The notes: generated by a model not told the origin, from the letters alone. A stretch of 64,000 nt of DNA from Chamaecyparis obtusa (GCA_027943335.1 BSBK01000524.1:372001-436000); one strand, 5' to 3'; counted from the first letter of the stretch, positions 10,464 through 22,030 are shown. Translations and numbers: made by a program.

Positions 10464-13400
10464 ATGGGATCAAACCGACATAGAAAGAGGTCAATGAAGG
10501 TTCTGACACCCGAGGAGATTGCACAAAATAGAGAGGGGGCAAAATGACAACGAGAAAGAAGAGAGAGACTTCGAAATGCAAATAATGTTGGAGCATCGAG
10601 TTCAACAATTGTTTCAAAAAAGGAGGATAATGAAGACATCATAATGGATGTAGAGGTTGAAGAAGCAAAATCAGGTGCATCTTTGAATCCAGTATTGGAT
10701 ACGGGTATGTCTTCGAATCCAACTATTACAACTTATTCTGATAAAGATATTAATGATTTGCTAAAAGCGGGTTACAATAGAAATGATTTAAATTTTATTC
10801 CTGAAAATACATTAACATGTTTAATTTCAGAAATTAGTAATGTTTATCATAATGATAAAGGAACTAAAAGTCAAACCCCAATTGAAACTGAAAATGAAAC
10901 ACCAATTCAGATTGAAATCAACAATGAAAATGTAGACATAGAAACACCGATTGAAAAAGAAACTCATTTAAATGATAATGAAATAAATGAACAATTTCAA
11001 TTAAAAACTGATGTGTTAGACAATCTGCGTGGTTTGGTTTCATTGAGACAGATTAGGACACATGCGAGTAGATTGTTTAGACAATTTTTTTATAATAAGA
11101 AATTTGGGTTTCAATGTCAATTAATGTTACAATTAATTAAAATGTCTAAAATGCGAAAAGTAATGAAGACATTAGGCATTCATGTGAAAAGAAGAAGGAT
11201 GAGTCTCTAAAACAAGTTGTATCAACTGTTGCTAGTGCCTTTGACATAATTGGAAAGAAAAGTCATTCTAAAGATAGTAATGCGGCACGACGAGCAATAA
11301 CAACAACTTTAGTAAACAAAACTACTACTGATAAAAGAATGATTTCAAACATAAGTGGATATCTTAATATTAATTGTAAAACTTTAGCAAGAGCTATAAA
11401 GAGAAGAGTTAACTTTGAGAGTGATCCGGCAAACCATTTATGGACCTTCAGTGGTAGACTCCCAAGGTCTGACATGAAACTTACTGGTGAAGTCAAAACT
11501 TTGATTGAAAAATTTTGGCACGATAATACAAGAGTGTCCCCTAATGCAAGAGATGTTCTTAAATTAAGAGTCGGTTCAAAAGTTCATGATCCACATCCAA
11601 AACACCTTTTAGATATGACTCAAACAGAATTGTATAAATTTTTTTTGGATGATAAGGTGTTAACTATTAGTATTAGTCAAAGATCTTTTGAAAAATGTAA
11701 ACCATGGTATGTAAGGATTAACAAAGAAAGAATCACCTGTTGTTGTAAAACTCATGTTCAATTTTGTTATCATTATGATGTTTTTCGATCTATACATTCT
11801 ACTATGCATACTAATGAAATGTTGCAGGAATGTGGTATAAATATACCACCTGAAACTGTAAAAGAGTTTATATCAAATTTATTTTGTAACCCACCTAATG
11901 AGCAATTTTATCTTCTGAATGCATGTGTTTCTGGTGTATGTGATTTATGTGGCAATCTTACATTATTAGATGAATGTTTGCATGAGAATATTTCATTTGA
12001 TTTTGGACAACAATTAGTTGATGTACAAAGATTTAAAACTATTGAGTATCCATTGAGGGATGGAAAAGTTGGAAAATGGTGCGACCTAATAACTGAAAAA
12101 CTTAGTGTTAATGCTTTTATGAATGAATTCAAGAGTAAGGTCATACCTAAATATGTGAAACACTCTCACAATTCTAGATGGCTTGATGGACAATTTCGGA
12201 TATGCAAGAATACATTTCCAATTGGTAGTATACTGTCAGTTGTTGACTTTGTAGAAAACTACACACTTGCACCACAAGATGAGATCCAACCACAATATTA
12301 TAATTTAGTGCAAGTGACAATTTTTGTTCATATTGTCTATAGACATGCACTCGATAGTATAGAAGAGGATCAGAAAATATTGAGAGAGTGTCATTTCTAT
12401 ATGAGTGATAATAAGTTACACTCATCAGAGTTTGTCCAATATTGCTTTAATACCTTTTATGAAAATTTAATGGAGAGAGAAATTCATATAACACAACATC
12501 TAATATGGTCAGATAATTGCACAAGACAATTCAAGAATGCTAGAATGTTTTATTGGTTGAGTAGGACGCACAAGAAAACAAATATCCAGCATATCTGGAG
12601 TTTTTTTGAGGTTGGACACGGGAAGGGAGAGCATGATGGTGCCGGTGCATGTGTTAAGAGAGCCCTTTGTAGAGAGCAACTCAAATTTGAGGAAAAATCA
12701 AAATTTAAAGATGCATGTGCAATTGTTGAATGGTGTAAAACAAGTTTGTCTACAGGATCAAGTCAGAACTCTACAATCAGATGTTTTTTCTAGCTAGTTG
12801 AAGAGAAGGATATCCTTTCAAGATATGATTGTAATACAATCAGCAGATCGGCTAAATGGCATTCATTTAGGAGTTCTAATTCGAACACTTGGACTATATG
12901 GACTAGGGAGCTTGCATGTTTTTGTCAATTTTGTGTTACAGGTGAATGGGAAGAATGTGAGAATACAGAATGAGTTGAAGAATGGAAACAAAAATCCTTA
13001 ACACCTAGTGAGAGACAAGATGAAGATGTTATAATAAATGAAGACCTGGATCATGCCTTTGCATCAGAAGATTATGATCGTGTTTCAGATCTCATACAAC
13101 CTGGTAATTTAATACAATTTAATGTAAAACTTTAAATTATACATTAGTTACATTTGTATGTAGAGGAATTTATGATTATATATATTTGAATTATAAACTT
13201 TTAAACAAGTTTTATTTACAGTGCACATGTACTTAAAATTTTGTTTTGCAGGACATGTGTATGTTGTTGTTGCACCTGAGGATAATGAAGAGCAGACAGA
13301 GTATTGGTTAGCTCAATGTGTAGAACCCAAGAAAAAATTGATATGTCATCAAGTAGATGATGATAATTTTCAGTATCCAATTGGGTCTACTGTGGTAGTT

Positions 13401-13637
13401 GGTACATGGCTATGCAAATACCTAACAAGAAGGAATGGTTTACCAGCTTTTGAAGACTACCAATTAGAAAAGAAGATTATACACTATTCCCATTTGGTAG
13501 TGGCAACAAATATCAAATTGGAAAGATACAAAGGGAGACCTGCTAATAAGATTTTATGGACACTTTCAATGGAAGAGCATGAGGCAATCATAGACACATT
13601 GCAGAAAAGAGAGGATGTTGATGGTACATTAGGTTGA
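10464..13637 (+). pseudogene. DDE-type transposase-like gene, broken
   Basis: Start chosen at ATG 10,464 because it opens a basic N-terminus (MGSNRHRKRSMK) in frame with 10,644-11,210. An in-frame TGA lies at 10,545-10,547 inside an Arg-rich stretch. The frame shifts near 11,145-11,190, then runs open to TAG 12,791-12,793 and on in the same frame to TGA 12,971-12,973 and about 13,103. A 148-base intron (GT 13,104, AG 13,251) joins it in phase 1 to the exon 13,252-13,637. Visible motifs: Cys/His-rich stretch near 11,740-11,790 (CCCKTHVQFCYHYD), CDLCGNLT near 11,938, IWSDNC with a candidate catalytic Asp near 12,508, HGKGEHDGAGACVKRAL near 12,616, and ACFCQFC in the tail. The last exon encodes a compact domain (YPIGSTVVVGTWL). 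Expected role: cutting and joining the transposon ends. Family match is from memory of motif style only. Confidence 0.7.
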
Positions 13638-13852
13638 ATGAAATTTATACATGTAAGTTTTTATTCAATTGTCTTATTAACTTTCAAATTAAAATTAACT
13701 TTAATAAATGAACTTGAGTACAAAAATTCTAACATTTTAACTTGTTTATTTTTATGATGCAGATTGTCAAGAAGAACATAGATCTGCATTGTAGAAAATA
13801 GAGGATGTTGATGGTACAGTAGGTTGAATCAATTTTATGTGATGTAAGTTTT
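13588..13852 (+). repeat. Short direct duplication after the transposase stop
   Basis: The stretch around AGAGGATGTTGATGGTACA at 13,609 and the following GTAAGTTTTT-rich bases recur near 13,800 with minor changes, duplicating the last codons, the stop and the first 3' bases. AT-rich spacer (about 13,860-14,310) follows with no gene seen. Confidence 0.6.
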
Positions 13853-14315
13853 TGTTCAATTGTCATATTTTTATATATATGTTTTCTATATGTCTTCTTT
13901 CAAGTGACATAATTTATAATTTATAGATATAGATTTGAAATTAAAATTAAATTTAACTTTAAATGAATTTTTATAAATTCTAACATAATTTCAACATGTT
14001 TATTTTTGTGATGCAGGATGGACCTAGAAGAACATATCTACATGAACTATTTATGTAGTACAATGCACTCTTGTTGTAAATTCATAACTTTGTATTCACC
14101 TAATTTTGTTGTAGATATTAAACTATGCACATTGGTTCTAGATTATGTTCACTTAATAGATCTCATTACTTAATTTAGTTATTAAGTTTGTAACATCCAT
14201 ATTGTTCTTGTCAATTACATGTATTAATAGATGTCATTGTTAGATCTAGATGATTTTTTTTATAGTTAATCAAAGTGTTCATATTACTTGTAACATGTAT
14301 CTAGATATTGTACTT

Positions 14316-14912
14316 AGATCAATTACACATAACAACTCATGATTAAGATAAATAACATATTACAAGTCCTGAAATAATTTACATGTATTGAATAATGTCC
14401 ATTGAATATCAACTCATTGTTAGATCTAGCTATTTTTTTAAGGATAAATTGATAAATTACATAACAAGTCCTGATTAAGATAAATTGATAAATTACATAA
14501 CAACTCATGATTAAGATAAATAACATAACATTGTCTTGAAATAATTTACATGTATCATAATGTCCATCATATCAACTCATTGTTAGATAGATGTTTTTCA
14601 AGGATTTAAATTGATAAATTACTTAACAAGTCTTGATTAAGATAAATTGATAAATAACATAACAAGTCCTGATTAAGATAAATTGATAAATTACATAACA
14701 ACTCATGATTAAGATAAATAACATAACATTGTCTTGAAATAATTTACATGTATCATAATGTCCATCATATCAACTCATTGTTAGATAGAAGTTTTTTAAA
14801 GGATTTAAACTGATAAATTACTTAACAAGTCTTGATTAAGATAAATTGATAAATTATATAACCACTCATGATTAAGATAAATAACATAACAAGTCCTGAA
14901 ATGTCCATCATA
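14316..14912. repeat. Tandem array, ~198-bp higher-order unit
   Basis: Units built from a 33-38-base block around GATTAAGATAAATTGATAAA recur many times. A longer block starting at TTGTCTTGAAATAATTTACA repeats at 14,531 and 14,729, giving a period of about 198 bases. AT-rich, no coding capacity; lies between the two transposon genes. Confidence 0.75.
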
Positions 14913-15012
14913 AATATCACAAAACAAAGTCATACTCTAAAAATAAGTCCAAGTAGAATATATGATAACAAGTAGACTAATATATAATGCAAGTCCTAAT
15001 CTAACAACAAGT

Positions 15013-15165
15013 AAACATAATATGAACAAGTCTAAACAAGCCCAAATAGTCAGAACAAGTCGAAACAAGTCTAAACAAGTCCAAATAGTCAGAACAAGTC
15101 GAAACAAGTCTAAACAAGTCCAAATAATCAGAAAAAATAACATGAACAAGTCCAAATAGTCAGCA
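15013..15165. repeat. Tandem repeat of AACAAGTC-type units
   Basis: About three units of roughly 46 bases built from CAAGTCCAAATAGTCAGAA and CGAAACAAGTCTAAAC. Lies just downstream of the 3' end of the minus-strand accessory gene. Confidence 0.75.
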
Positions 15166-15221
15166 TAAAATAAGTCCTGTCTAAATAGGACCATCATAAT
15201 CTAAAGTCTCTACTCATCTAG

Positions 15222-17158
15222 TTAATCTACAGTCCTCTTCACTCCACGTGGAGAGGACTGTGATGCATCAACATGATCTGTCTAGTCCTGACTGCCCTCA
15301 TCCTGCTCTGTCTGGTCCTGAGTACCCCCATCCTGCTCTGTGTGGTCTCGAGTACCCTCATCCTCAACTACATGAAAAGTGGATGAAGCCAAATCCTGTA
15401 AAAACAGTTAAAGTACAAATTAAAAATAACTTAAATTAATCATCTAAGATCTAGATACACATAGGACATTAAAAAATATCTAGATACACACAGGACATTG
15501 AAAATTTACATAAATTAATTATCACCTCAAAGGATAGTGTCGATGGATGCATTTGGCTTAATCCTGTAGCCATGCCAAGAGTCATGGTGGTGTCGACCTG
15601 AACAATATATATATTTAAAGCATGAATTAAATAAACTTATAGTACATATATACACATAAATTATAAAGTATATATATAACTTGATTATATATAAATATGA
15701 AATAAAAACATGTGTACACATTACCTCTGTGTGACACATAGCTAATGTCACCGATGAGTCAGGTATATGTGGCTGACTCTCAGTGACTGGTGGGGTAGAG
15801 GATGAAGGATTGTCAAACTGAGTGGTACATGACAGACCCTACAAAATCAGAAAAATACGTCAAACACATTATCAATTAAAGTTTATTTTTTTAAAAGTTT
15901 AAATGTATCAAGATCAAAGTGCATACTATGAATGGAGCACCAAGATGTCGAGGTTTCAATGTCATATGATGACAGCTAATGAATATTGGAGGGTCAACCC
16001 TCCTCTGTTCACCAAAAAATCCACATGTATTATGGGTCAGAATTGTATATAAATAAGAAATTTAATTTATTGCACTATATATTTAAATTAAAATTAAATT
16101 TACCTATGTGGGATGCTCATCATCTGCATTAAGAAAATCAACATATGATGATATATCATATCCGACATCACCATGTGAGCCATCATCATCATCGGCATAT
16201 CCACCATGTGTGCCATCAACATCATCATCGGTGTATCCACCATGCGCGCCACCAGCATCATCAACATATGCACCATGGGCAGCATCGACAGCATCAGGAT
16301 CAAGCTAGGGACCCCTACATATACCCCCACAACTGGTGCAAACATGTGCCATGATGGGGGCAGTCCTCGCTTGGGTCATGTGCTGTAACAAATTACCTGT
16401 AAGGGCACTCAAAGACCCAAGAGATGATTGCATTGCTCGATGATAGATGGGTTGAGGAAGTATAGGAGATGGGAGAGGAATAAGGGGCTCAGTGTGCACA
16501 TGGTTTCTAGTTTTGTCACTCAATTTGGCCCCTGGCCTATCTTGTGGCATGCCCCGGCCAACCCCCTGAAATGCTCTCATGTCAAAATAATTGGGTTTCT
16601 TACCCAATTCAAACTCAGCCCACAATTTCTTCAAAAAATAAAGTGGGACCTCATGATTAGTGTGTGGTGGAGCGTCAAAAACCATCCACCACCACTCCCA
16701 AAAATGTGCCGCTATGGCAGGGTGTCTACACCATCTAATCGAGATACGTGGTTTCCTACCAAGTATCTGCTCACCCATTTTAGGGTTCTCAAAATAGCGT
16801 GCCATATCATGTTTTGTAATTTTTAACTTATTAATCTCTTTATAAGAGAGGCCATCAGAATAATATACACGCATATTCTCTCTCCACGACTCAAAACTAT
16901 CAATCTCGTAGTCTAATGTATGTATGGAATCTACTATGCCTTGCATGCTATCTACAAGGTGTGGTAGGTGGACAGACAGATATGGATCATTCCTAATAAT
17001 ATTTATGTCTGCCAAAATCTGCTCAACATTGTGCCTGATATTATCTCTAAGTTCTCTGGGTGGAGGTGGAGGGGGAGGGGGAGGTGGAGGAGGAGGTGGT
17101 GGTGGTGCATCCTGACCTATAAGATCATCTATCTGAAAATCATCCATATCAAGTAAAT
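15222..17158 (-). pseudogene. Transposon accessory gene, five recognisable exons, stop-interrupted
   Basis: Read on the minus strand. Main exon 17,158-16,104 begins after a GCAG acceptor, with Met in DMDDFQIDDL. It carries about 16 Pro in a row (about 17,105-17,055), then a conserved region (YYSDGLSYKEINKLKITKHDM; WEWWWMVFDAPPH) and a CTSCGGIC motif. After TAG at 16,307-16,305 it continues with three or four HGGY-DDD-type repeats to a second TAG at 16,106-16,104, right against a GTAAAT donor. Further exons in phase 0: about 16,036-15,927 (CGFFGEQRRVDPP; acceptor unclear), 15,838-15,725, 15,597-15,526 and 15,395-15,222. The last exon has ~33-base repeats (TQDQTEQDEG) with a TAG where Gln is expected, and ends at TAA. 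The protein would be about 500 residues. Function unknown; it travels with the transposase, so a DNA-binding or helper role is possible. A decayed homologue lies at 29.6-31.75 kb. Confidence 0.65.
15262..15372 (-). repeat. ~33-bp coding tandem repeat in the last accessory-gene exon
   Basis: Three units of about 33 bases around CATCCTGCTCTGTCTGGTCC on the + strand, in frame with the minus-strand exon (repeat peptide DEG-TQDQTEQ). Length is a multiple of three, so units can be gained or lost without breaking the frame. Confidence 0.75.
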
Positions 17159-17207
17159 CTGCATGCAAATAAAAACATGAATAATTTACAATTAGCATAC
17201 TTTAACA

Positions 17208-17212
<5 letters not shown>

Positions 17213-17270
<58 letters not shown>

Positions 17271-17471
17271 TAATAATTTTAAAAAAATCTAAGTTTATGT
17301 TTCAAGAAATTTGAACTACATTTATATTTTAGTTTTCTAATTTAACTTATAAATTTTGATTTTCTAAAATAATAAAGAGAGATCTAGAGAGAGACAATAA
17401 TTTAAAAAACAATCTAAACTTTTAATATGTTTCAAGATTTGAACTAAATTTATATTTTGGTTTTCTAAATA

Positions 17472-17545
<74 letters not shown>

Positions 17546-17744
17546 ATTTAAAAAACAATCTAAGTTTATGTTTCAAGAAATTTGAACTACATTTATATTT
17601 TAGTTTTCTAATTTAACTTATAAATTTTGATTTTCTAAAATAATAAAGAGAGATATAGAGAGAGACAATAATTTAAAAAACAATCTAAACTTTTAATATG
17701 TTTCAAGATTTGAACTAAATTTATATTTTGGTTTTCTATATATA

Positions 17745-17797
<53 letters not shown>

Positions 17798-17885
17798 TAG
17801 AGGGAGAGAGAGAGGAGAGAGAGGAGAGAGAGAGAAAGAGGAGAGAGAGAGAGAGGGGGGAGAGAGAGAGAGAGAGAGAGAGAGC
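17213..17885. repeat. (GA)n microsatellites and a ~271-bp tandem duplication
   Basis: GA runs at about 17,213-17,271, 17,475-17,541 and 17,749-17,885 (the last interrupted by GGAGAG and GGGG). The sequence between runs, containing TTTCAAGAAATTTGAACTAC, is duplicated with a period of about 271 bases (17,291 and 17,562). Upstream (5') of the main exon of the minus-strand gene, possibly within its first intron: a donor-like AG|GTATGT on the minus strand lies near 18,290. Confidence 0.85.
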
Positions 17886-18335
17886 ACATTTTTAAGTTTA
17901 TGTTGTGGTTCAAGAACTAAATTTATGTTTTCATTTTCTAAATTTATATTTTGATTTTCTAAGTTTAGGGTTTTGTAAATTAGTTTTGTATGTAGGTTTA
18001 CGTTTTTGTTTTGTTACCTAGGGTTTTGTTTTTCTATGTAGGGTTTTCTAATGTATGAAATGCACATATACCTAAAAATTTTATCATTTTTCTACACTAG
18101 TACGGTAATTTAGAAATTAAATTGAAATTAAAAAAATTACAAGCAAGAACGATAAAATATAATTAAATTTAAATGCAATAATGCTGAAAATAATATTAAA
18201 CTATACATTTTTAAATTAAAAACAACTGAAACTATATTTTCTAATGACAAAAATCATTAAAAATAAATAAAAAAGAATAGTACATACCTAAGAGACAAAA
18301 AAAATGGCAAATGGGGTCGGAAAGGGCAACTAAAT

Positions 18336-18593
18336 CGGGCACCCAAGCTCTCCAAAATAGGAACCTATTTTCGCACTGATGAAAATGACAAGTTTTTTGT
18401 TTAAAAAGAAAAATATATACATTTTCAAAACGGGCACCCGTTTTGAACAAATCGGGCACTCTTTTTGCTTTGGGTGCCCGATCCTAAATGAGCGCCCGAT
18501 TTTGAAAACAAGCGCCCGATTTTTGAAAAAGTATCGGGCACCCGAACCTAAACAGGTGCCCAATTTTTAAAAATTGGGCACCCATTTCGTTTG
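18336..18593. repeat. Right subterminal cluster of GGGCACCC/GCGCCCG motifs
   Basis: About ten motifs in both orientations, for example 18,336 (CGGGCACCC), 18,431 (CGGGCACCCG), 18,471 (TGGGTGCCCG), 18,491 and 18,511 (AGCGCCCGA), 18,535 (CGGGCACCCG), 18,554 and 18,575. Matches the left cluster at 10,182-10,271 and so ties both ends to one element. Confidence 0.75.
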
Positions 18594-18643
18594 AGGATTT
18601 TCCAACCCCACGGACTTCCGCGGAATTGGCCCCCATCTCCCAA

Positions 18644-19127
18644 TGTTTACCTGTACATATCACATGAATGATGACTAGAGTAAGTTCACTAAGTTGGAAG
18701 AATGTGATGGTGGATTGGTAAGGTTTGGTAATAACTCTCCTTTCTTGGTAAAAGGAATTGGATCTATTGCACTAAATAGAAAAATAAATTGTGATGAGGC
18801 TCCTATTTATTCTTTATTTCCCCCATCCCAATTGGGGCATCATCTTCTCAATCTACCCTAGGTCTACCCCGAACCCCCTAGGAAGTGTCTCACCATGCCA
18901 ACCAATTTCCCCTTTTCTTCACCTTTCTTCATTCTTTTTCCTCTCTTTTTCCTTTTTTCAAGAAAATTACCCAAAATTTAGTTTTTGCACAATTTTCCCA
19001 AGGGGGCACACTCTCTTACCATTGTCACTTTGACACGACTCCTAGGTACCTAATTCTCTTTGGGACATCTTATTTTATTTTCTTTGATGTGATACCGTAT
19101 TTGACACCACATCAAAGAGGGGAAAAA
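18644..19127 (+). other. 3' end of a Tat-like LTR element (3' UTR and polypurine tract)
   Basis: No gene. Contains a CCCAAGGGGG block near 18,998 like those in the 3' regions of the first Tat element and element A. It ends in a polypurine tract, AAAGAGGGGAAAAA at 19,114-19,127, almost the same as element A's (AAAGAGGGGCAAA). The matching LTR should start right after it. Confidence 0.5.
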
Positions 19128-19810
19128 TATAAACATCTAAAAATGTCCTTTTCCACTTATTAATTTAATTTGCTTTAATTAATATTATCTCGTTAACACT
19201 ATAGTTAATTAATTAATTATATCTGTTATATTCCTCTACCCATTTAATTAAATTTATTTAATTAAGTTGGGTTCATTACCTAAGGTATTTAAATTTAATT
19301 TAAATCTCCTCCTTTCTGATGTATTAAATCTATTTTAATGCATGTCCCTCTGTAAATCCCCTTTTGAATAAATTTATATTTATTTAAACCCTACACATCC
19401 TAATATTCTTCTAAAACATGGATTAATTAAAATCTAATTTTAATTAATCCTAAACCCCACCTAAAACCTAGTCTGCAACCATTCCTTCACACACCAAACC
19501 TACCCACTTGGGCTAATCCTTGATTAGCTCACTAATCCTTAGGATTCCTAAGCTATTTAGCACTAATTGGTTGCTCACACGTGTGAGAAAATCATCCCAA
19601 GGAAGCTACCAAACTTCCTTAAACTCTCCAACTATATTTTTATGCTCTTGTCCCCCACTCCTGATTTCCCTAATGTTTCTCACACGTGTGAGGAATCTTG
19701 AGCCTTTAAACCTTAAATGCCCATCTTTTCTCAAGGTTGACTTTTTGCATGGCTTGTCCTTCAGCCCCTATGTCTCCTATATGGATCCTATGTGGATGCC
19801 ACATAGGTTC
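19128..19810 (+). repeat. Left part of a Tat-like 3' LTR, split by element A
   Basis: Follows a polypurine tract and starts TATAAACATCTAAAAATG, similar to the LTR start of element A (TGTATGCACCCTAAAATG) and of the LTR at 34,073. TG is changed to TA. It is interrupted at 19,810 by element A and resumes at 29,057. Confidence 0.5.
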
Positions 19811-20903
19811 TGTATGCACCCTAAAATGGTCGCTAGACTTTGGGCCCGTATTTCTTGCAATTTATCAAATCCCTGAATCAATATTTTCAAAAATCAACAT
19901 TTTTCAAATGTATCAATTTCCTTGATCAAATCATAATCAATTCAATATTTCCTAAAGTTTGAGCCTTATTTAATTTAAAAGAAAATAAAAATAAAAATCT
20001 TATTTAATTAAGAGAATAAATCCCTTTTAATTAATTAAAAATCTCTTTTAATTAAATAATAAAATCACTTTATTCTAAGCCTTTATTTAATTAAAAAGAA
20101 TTTCCTCCCCTTTTATTTAAATAAAAAATCTCCACTTTTCTTCTTATCCTTGTTGCACAAATAAAGCATTTAATTCTTATTTATAAAGAAAAATAAAATA
20201 AAAAATAAAAGAAAAGCACTTTTTGTCTCACATGGACATAAAGTAAATGCTCAACATAAAGTAAATGCTTCTAATTTTCTTATTGGAGCATATTTGTGCA
20301 CAAGGATCAAGCTTCTTTTTTTCTCCATCGTTGATTAAATCTTTTGCCTCTTAATCTCCATGGTCCATTGATTTTTCACCTCCTCTAAAAGAAGAGCTCT
20401 CTTCCTCATTTGCACACACAATACATACTTGAATTATTATGCTACAGGTTTTCTAAGTCATTGAAGCTTTTGGAGATATTCTTGCATCAAGTTTTGAAGA
20501 TTTGGAGCATCATTGGCATTCATCTTGCATCTACATCACATCCTAGCTTGCATCATAGTTGCATTATCATGGTATCATTTCCTTTCATGTTTTAGATTAA
20601 TCTCACATAGTTTAATTAGAGGGTTTGTAACTCTTTCATTTCCATTTTCATAGCTTAATTGCATCTTCATTCTCATAAGATTAATTTGCATTCTCATATA
20701 TATTTGCATAGCATTGCATTTATTTGGAATCTCTCATTGTGTGGTTGACTAGCAAGGTCATGAGTTTATAGCTCTAGCTGAGAGCAATTTTACAAATCTT
20801 GCAACTCCATGCATAAAGAGCTATGGATCGATTTGTGAGGGCTCATTCTTGAGTTTTCTTGCATGTAAGGATTCATAGAAGTGTGACAATATTTTAGCAC
20901 ACA
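19811..20903 (+). repeat. 5' LTR of element A
   Basis: 1093 bases, TG...CA, ending TTTTAGCACACA. The promoter position that reads TATAAAAG in the 3' LTR (28,532-28,539) reads CTCTAAAAG here (about 20,383-20,391), so the 5' LTR may have lost its TATA box. Confidence 0.93.
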
Positions 20904-20907
20904 TTTT

Positions 20908-20925
20908 TGGCACCCACCGTGGGGC
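20908..20925 (+). other. Primer-binding site of element A
   Basis: TGGCACCCACCGTGGGGC starts four bases after the 5' LTR. It starts TGGCnCCC and ends GTGGGGC like sites complementary to a tRNA 3' end (closest in my memory to tRNA-Lys type sites); the exact tRNA was not checked. Confidence 0.7.
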
Positions 20926-21469
20926 AACCTACTTTTTACATGCTGGTTTTGATTATTTTTGGAGCTAACCCTTGTGCAGATTTGTTTGGAGATTAAAAAC
21001 CCTAGATTTGAAAGATTTGATCATATCTCCCAAAACGGCTTGGTATTTTGGTCTAAAAATTTTTTTGCAGGTTGGCGACATATCAGAGAAGCTCCAAAAA
21101 TTTTTTTAGAATTTTCAGAGGTGCATGGCTTGCTTTCATGAAAAATGCTTAAAACAAACAAAAAAAGGGTGAAATCTACTAAGCGCGTTGCATTGGACTT
21201 GAGGTATTTTGTTACAACTCTACAACATTTGGATCTTGGGATTAAAATTGAACCTCTCATGTGTTTGGCTTGAGTGTTTACATGCTTTCATAGAACACAT
21301 TTCAATTGATGCTCTTAATGGGAAATGAATGAACATAGATTTGCTTCCATACAAGTTTGTGTAAGTGAATGCTTGTGTTTAAACCTTAAGTAATTCTTGG
21401 TTTCAATATCAAATATCTCATTGAGTGATTGAGGGCATGGATTCATTCCTTGTTTACATAGGGAGTTAA

Positions 21470-22030
21470 ATGCACCACTTTGTGGACTCACTCTATGTTT
21501 GCTTGGAAAGTTAAATATTCCATTGATTCAACCCTTTGTCATTTGTGAGTAGTATTGATAAGCAACTTTAGATTACTTGTGATTGATCTAGATTGCTATC
21601 TTGGGTTATTGGACTCGCTAATCCATCGGCCCCTCATTTCGGCCCCGTGGTTGCAAGATCAGCGCCACATTAAAAGGGAGGGGTCTACAAGAAAGAAGCG
21701 TTAATTGCTCCACTAGGCAACCATTTTGTGCTTTTTGGAACTCACTTGTTTTCTAAGGTGTGGACTCACTTTGAGTTGATGTGAGAAGTTAAATGTTCCA
21801 CTTTTGGAATCACTTTGAGTTGGTGTGAAGAGTTAAATGTTCCACTTTTGGACTCACTTTGAGTTTGTGTGAAGGGTTAAGTGTTCCACTTTTTTGGACT
21901 CACTTCACATTCTCTTGAAGGGTTAAATGTTCCACTTTTGGACTCACTTCACATTATCTTAAAGGGTTAAATGTTCCACTTTTGGACTCACTTCGTATTT
22001 ACTTGAAGAGTTAAGTGTTCCACCTTTAGT
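21470..22030 (+). repeat. Tandem repeats of ~58 bp in the leader of element A
   Basis: About six units around GTTCCACTTTTGGACTCACTT between about 21,745 and 22,030, each with a variable middle and a G(A/G)AG(A/G)GTTAA(A/G)TG end. Two more diverged units lie near 21,463-21,525. Non-coding. The rest of the leader (20,926-22,850) shows no gene. Confidence 0.8.

Larger units (their letters stand above)
10143..18643. mobile_element. Two-gene DNA transposon, superfamily not assigned
   Basis: Seen: a transposase-like gene on + (10,464-13,637) and a spliced accessory gene on - (17,158-15,222), converging. Both ends carry clusters of GGGTGCCCG-type motifs (four at 10,182-10,271; about ten at 18,336-18,593). 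The right end, read on the - strand, begins TGGGAGATGGGGGCCAA and resembles the end of the second copy near 31,738-31,752 (TGGGAGGAGGCCAA, also - strand). The left end has a weaker match (GGTAGGAGGTAAGATT). I could not find a clear target duplication, so the limits are estimates from these similarities and from the motif clusters. The transposase has a D...HGKG-x2-DG pattern found in various DDE-type transposases, but I cannot name the superfamily. Confidence 0.65.

Noticed and set aside
14316..14912. Regularly spaced repeats resembling a CRISPR array
   Set aside because: Plant nuclear DNA; units are contiguous tandem repeats without unique spacers and there are no cas genes.
16108..16388. 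Plus-strand His-rich and Ser/Pro-rich frames
   Set aside because: They are the opposite strand of the HGGY-DDD repeats in the minus-strand accessory gene, which has splice sites and a homologous copy.
17364..17913. Minus-strand Leu/Ser repeat proteins
   Set aside because: Produced by translation of (GA)n microsatellites.
20410..20595. 61-codon frame found twice (also 28,558-28,743)
   Set aside because: Both copies lie in the LTRs of element A; duplication comes from the LTRs, not from a gene family.
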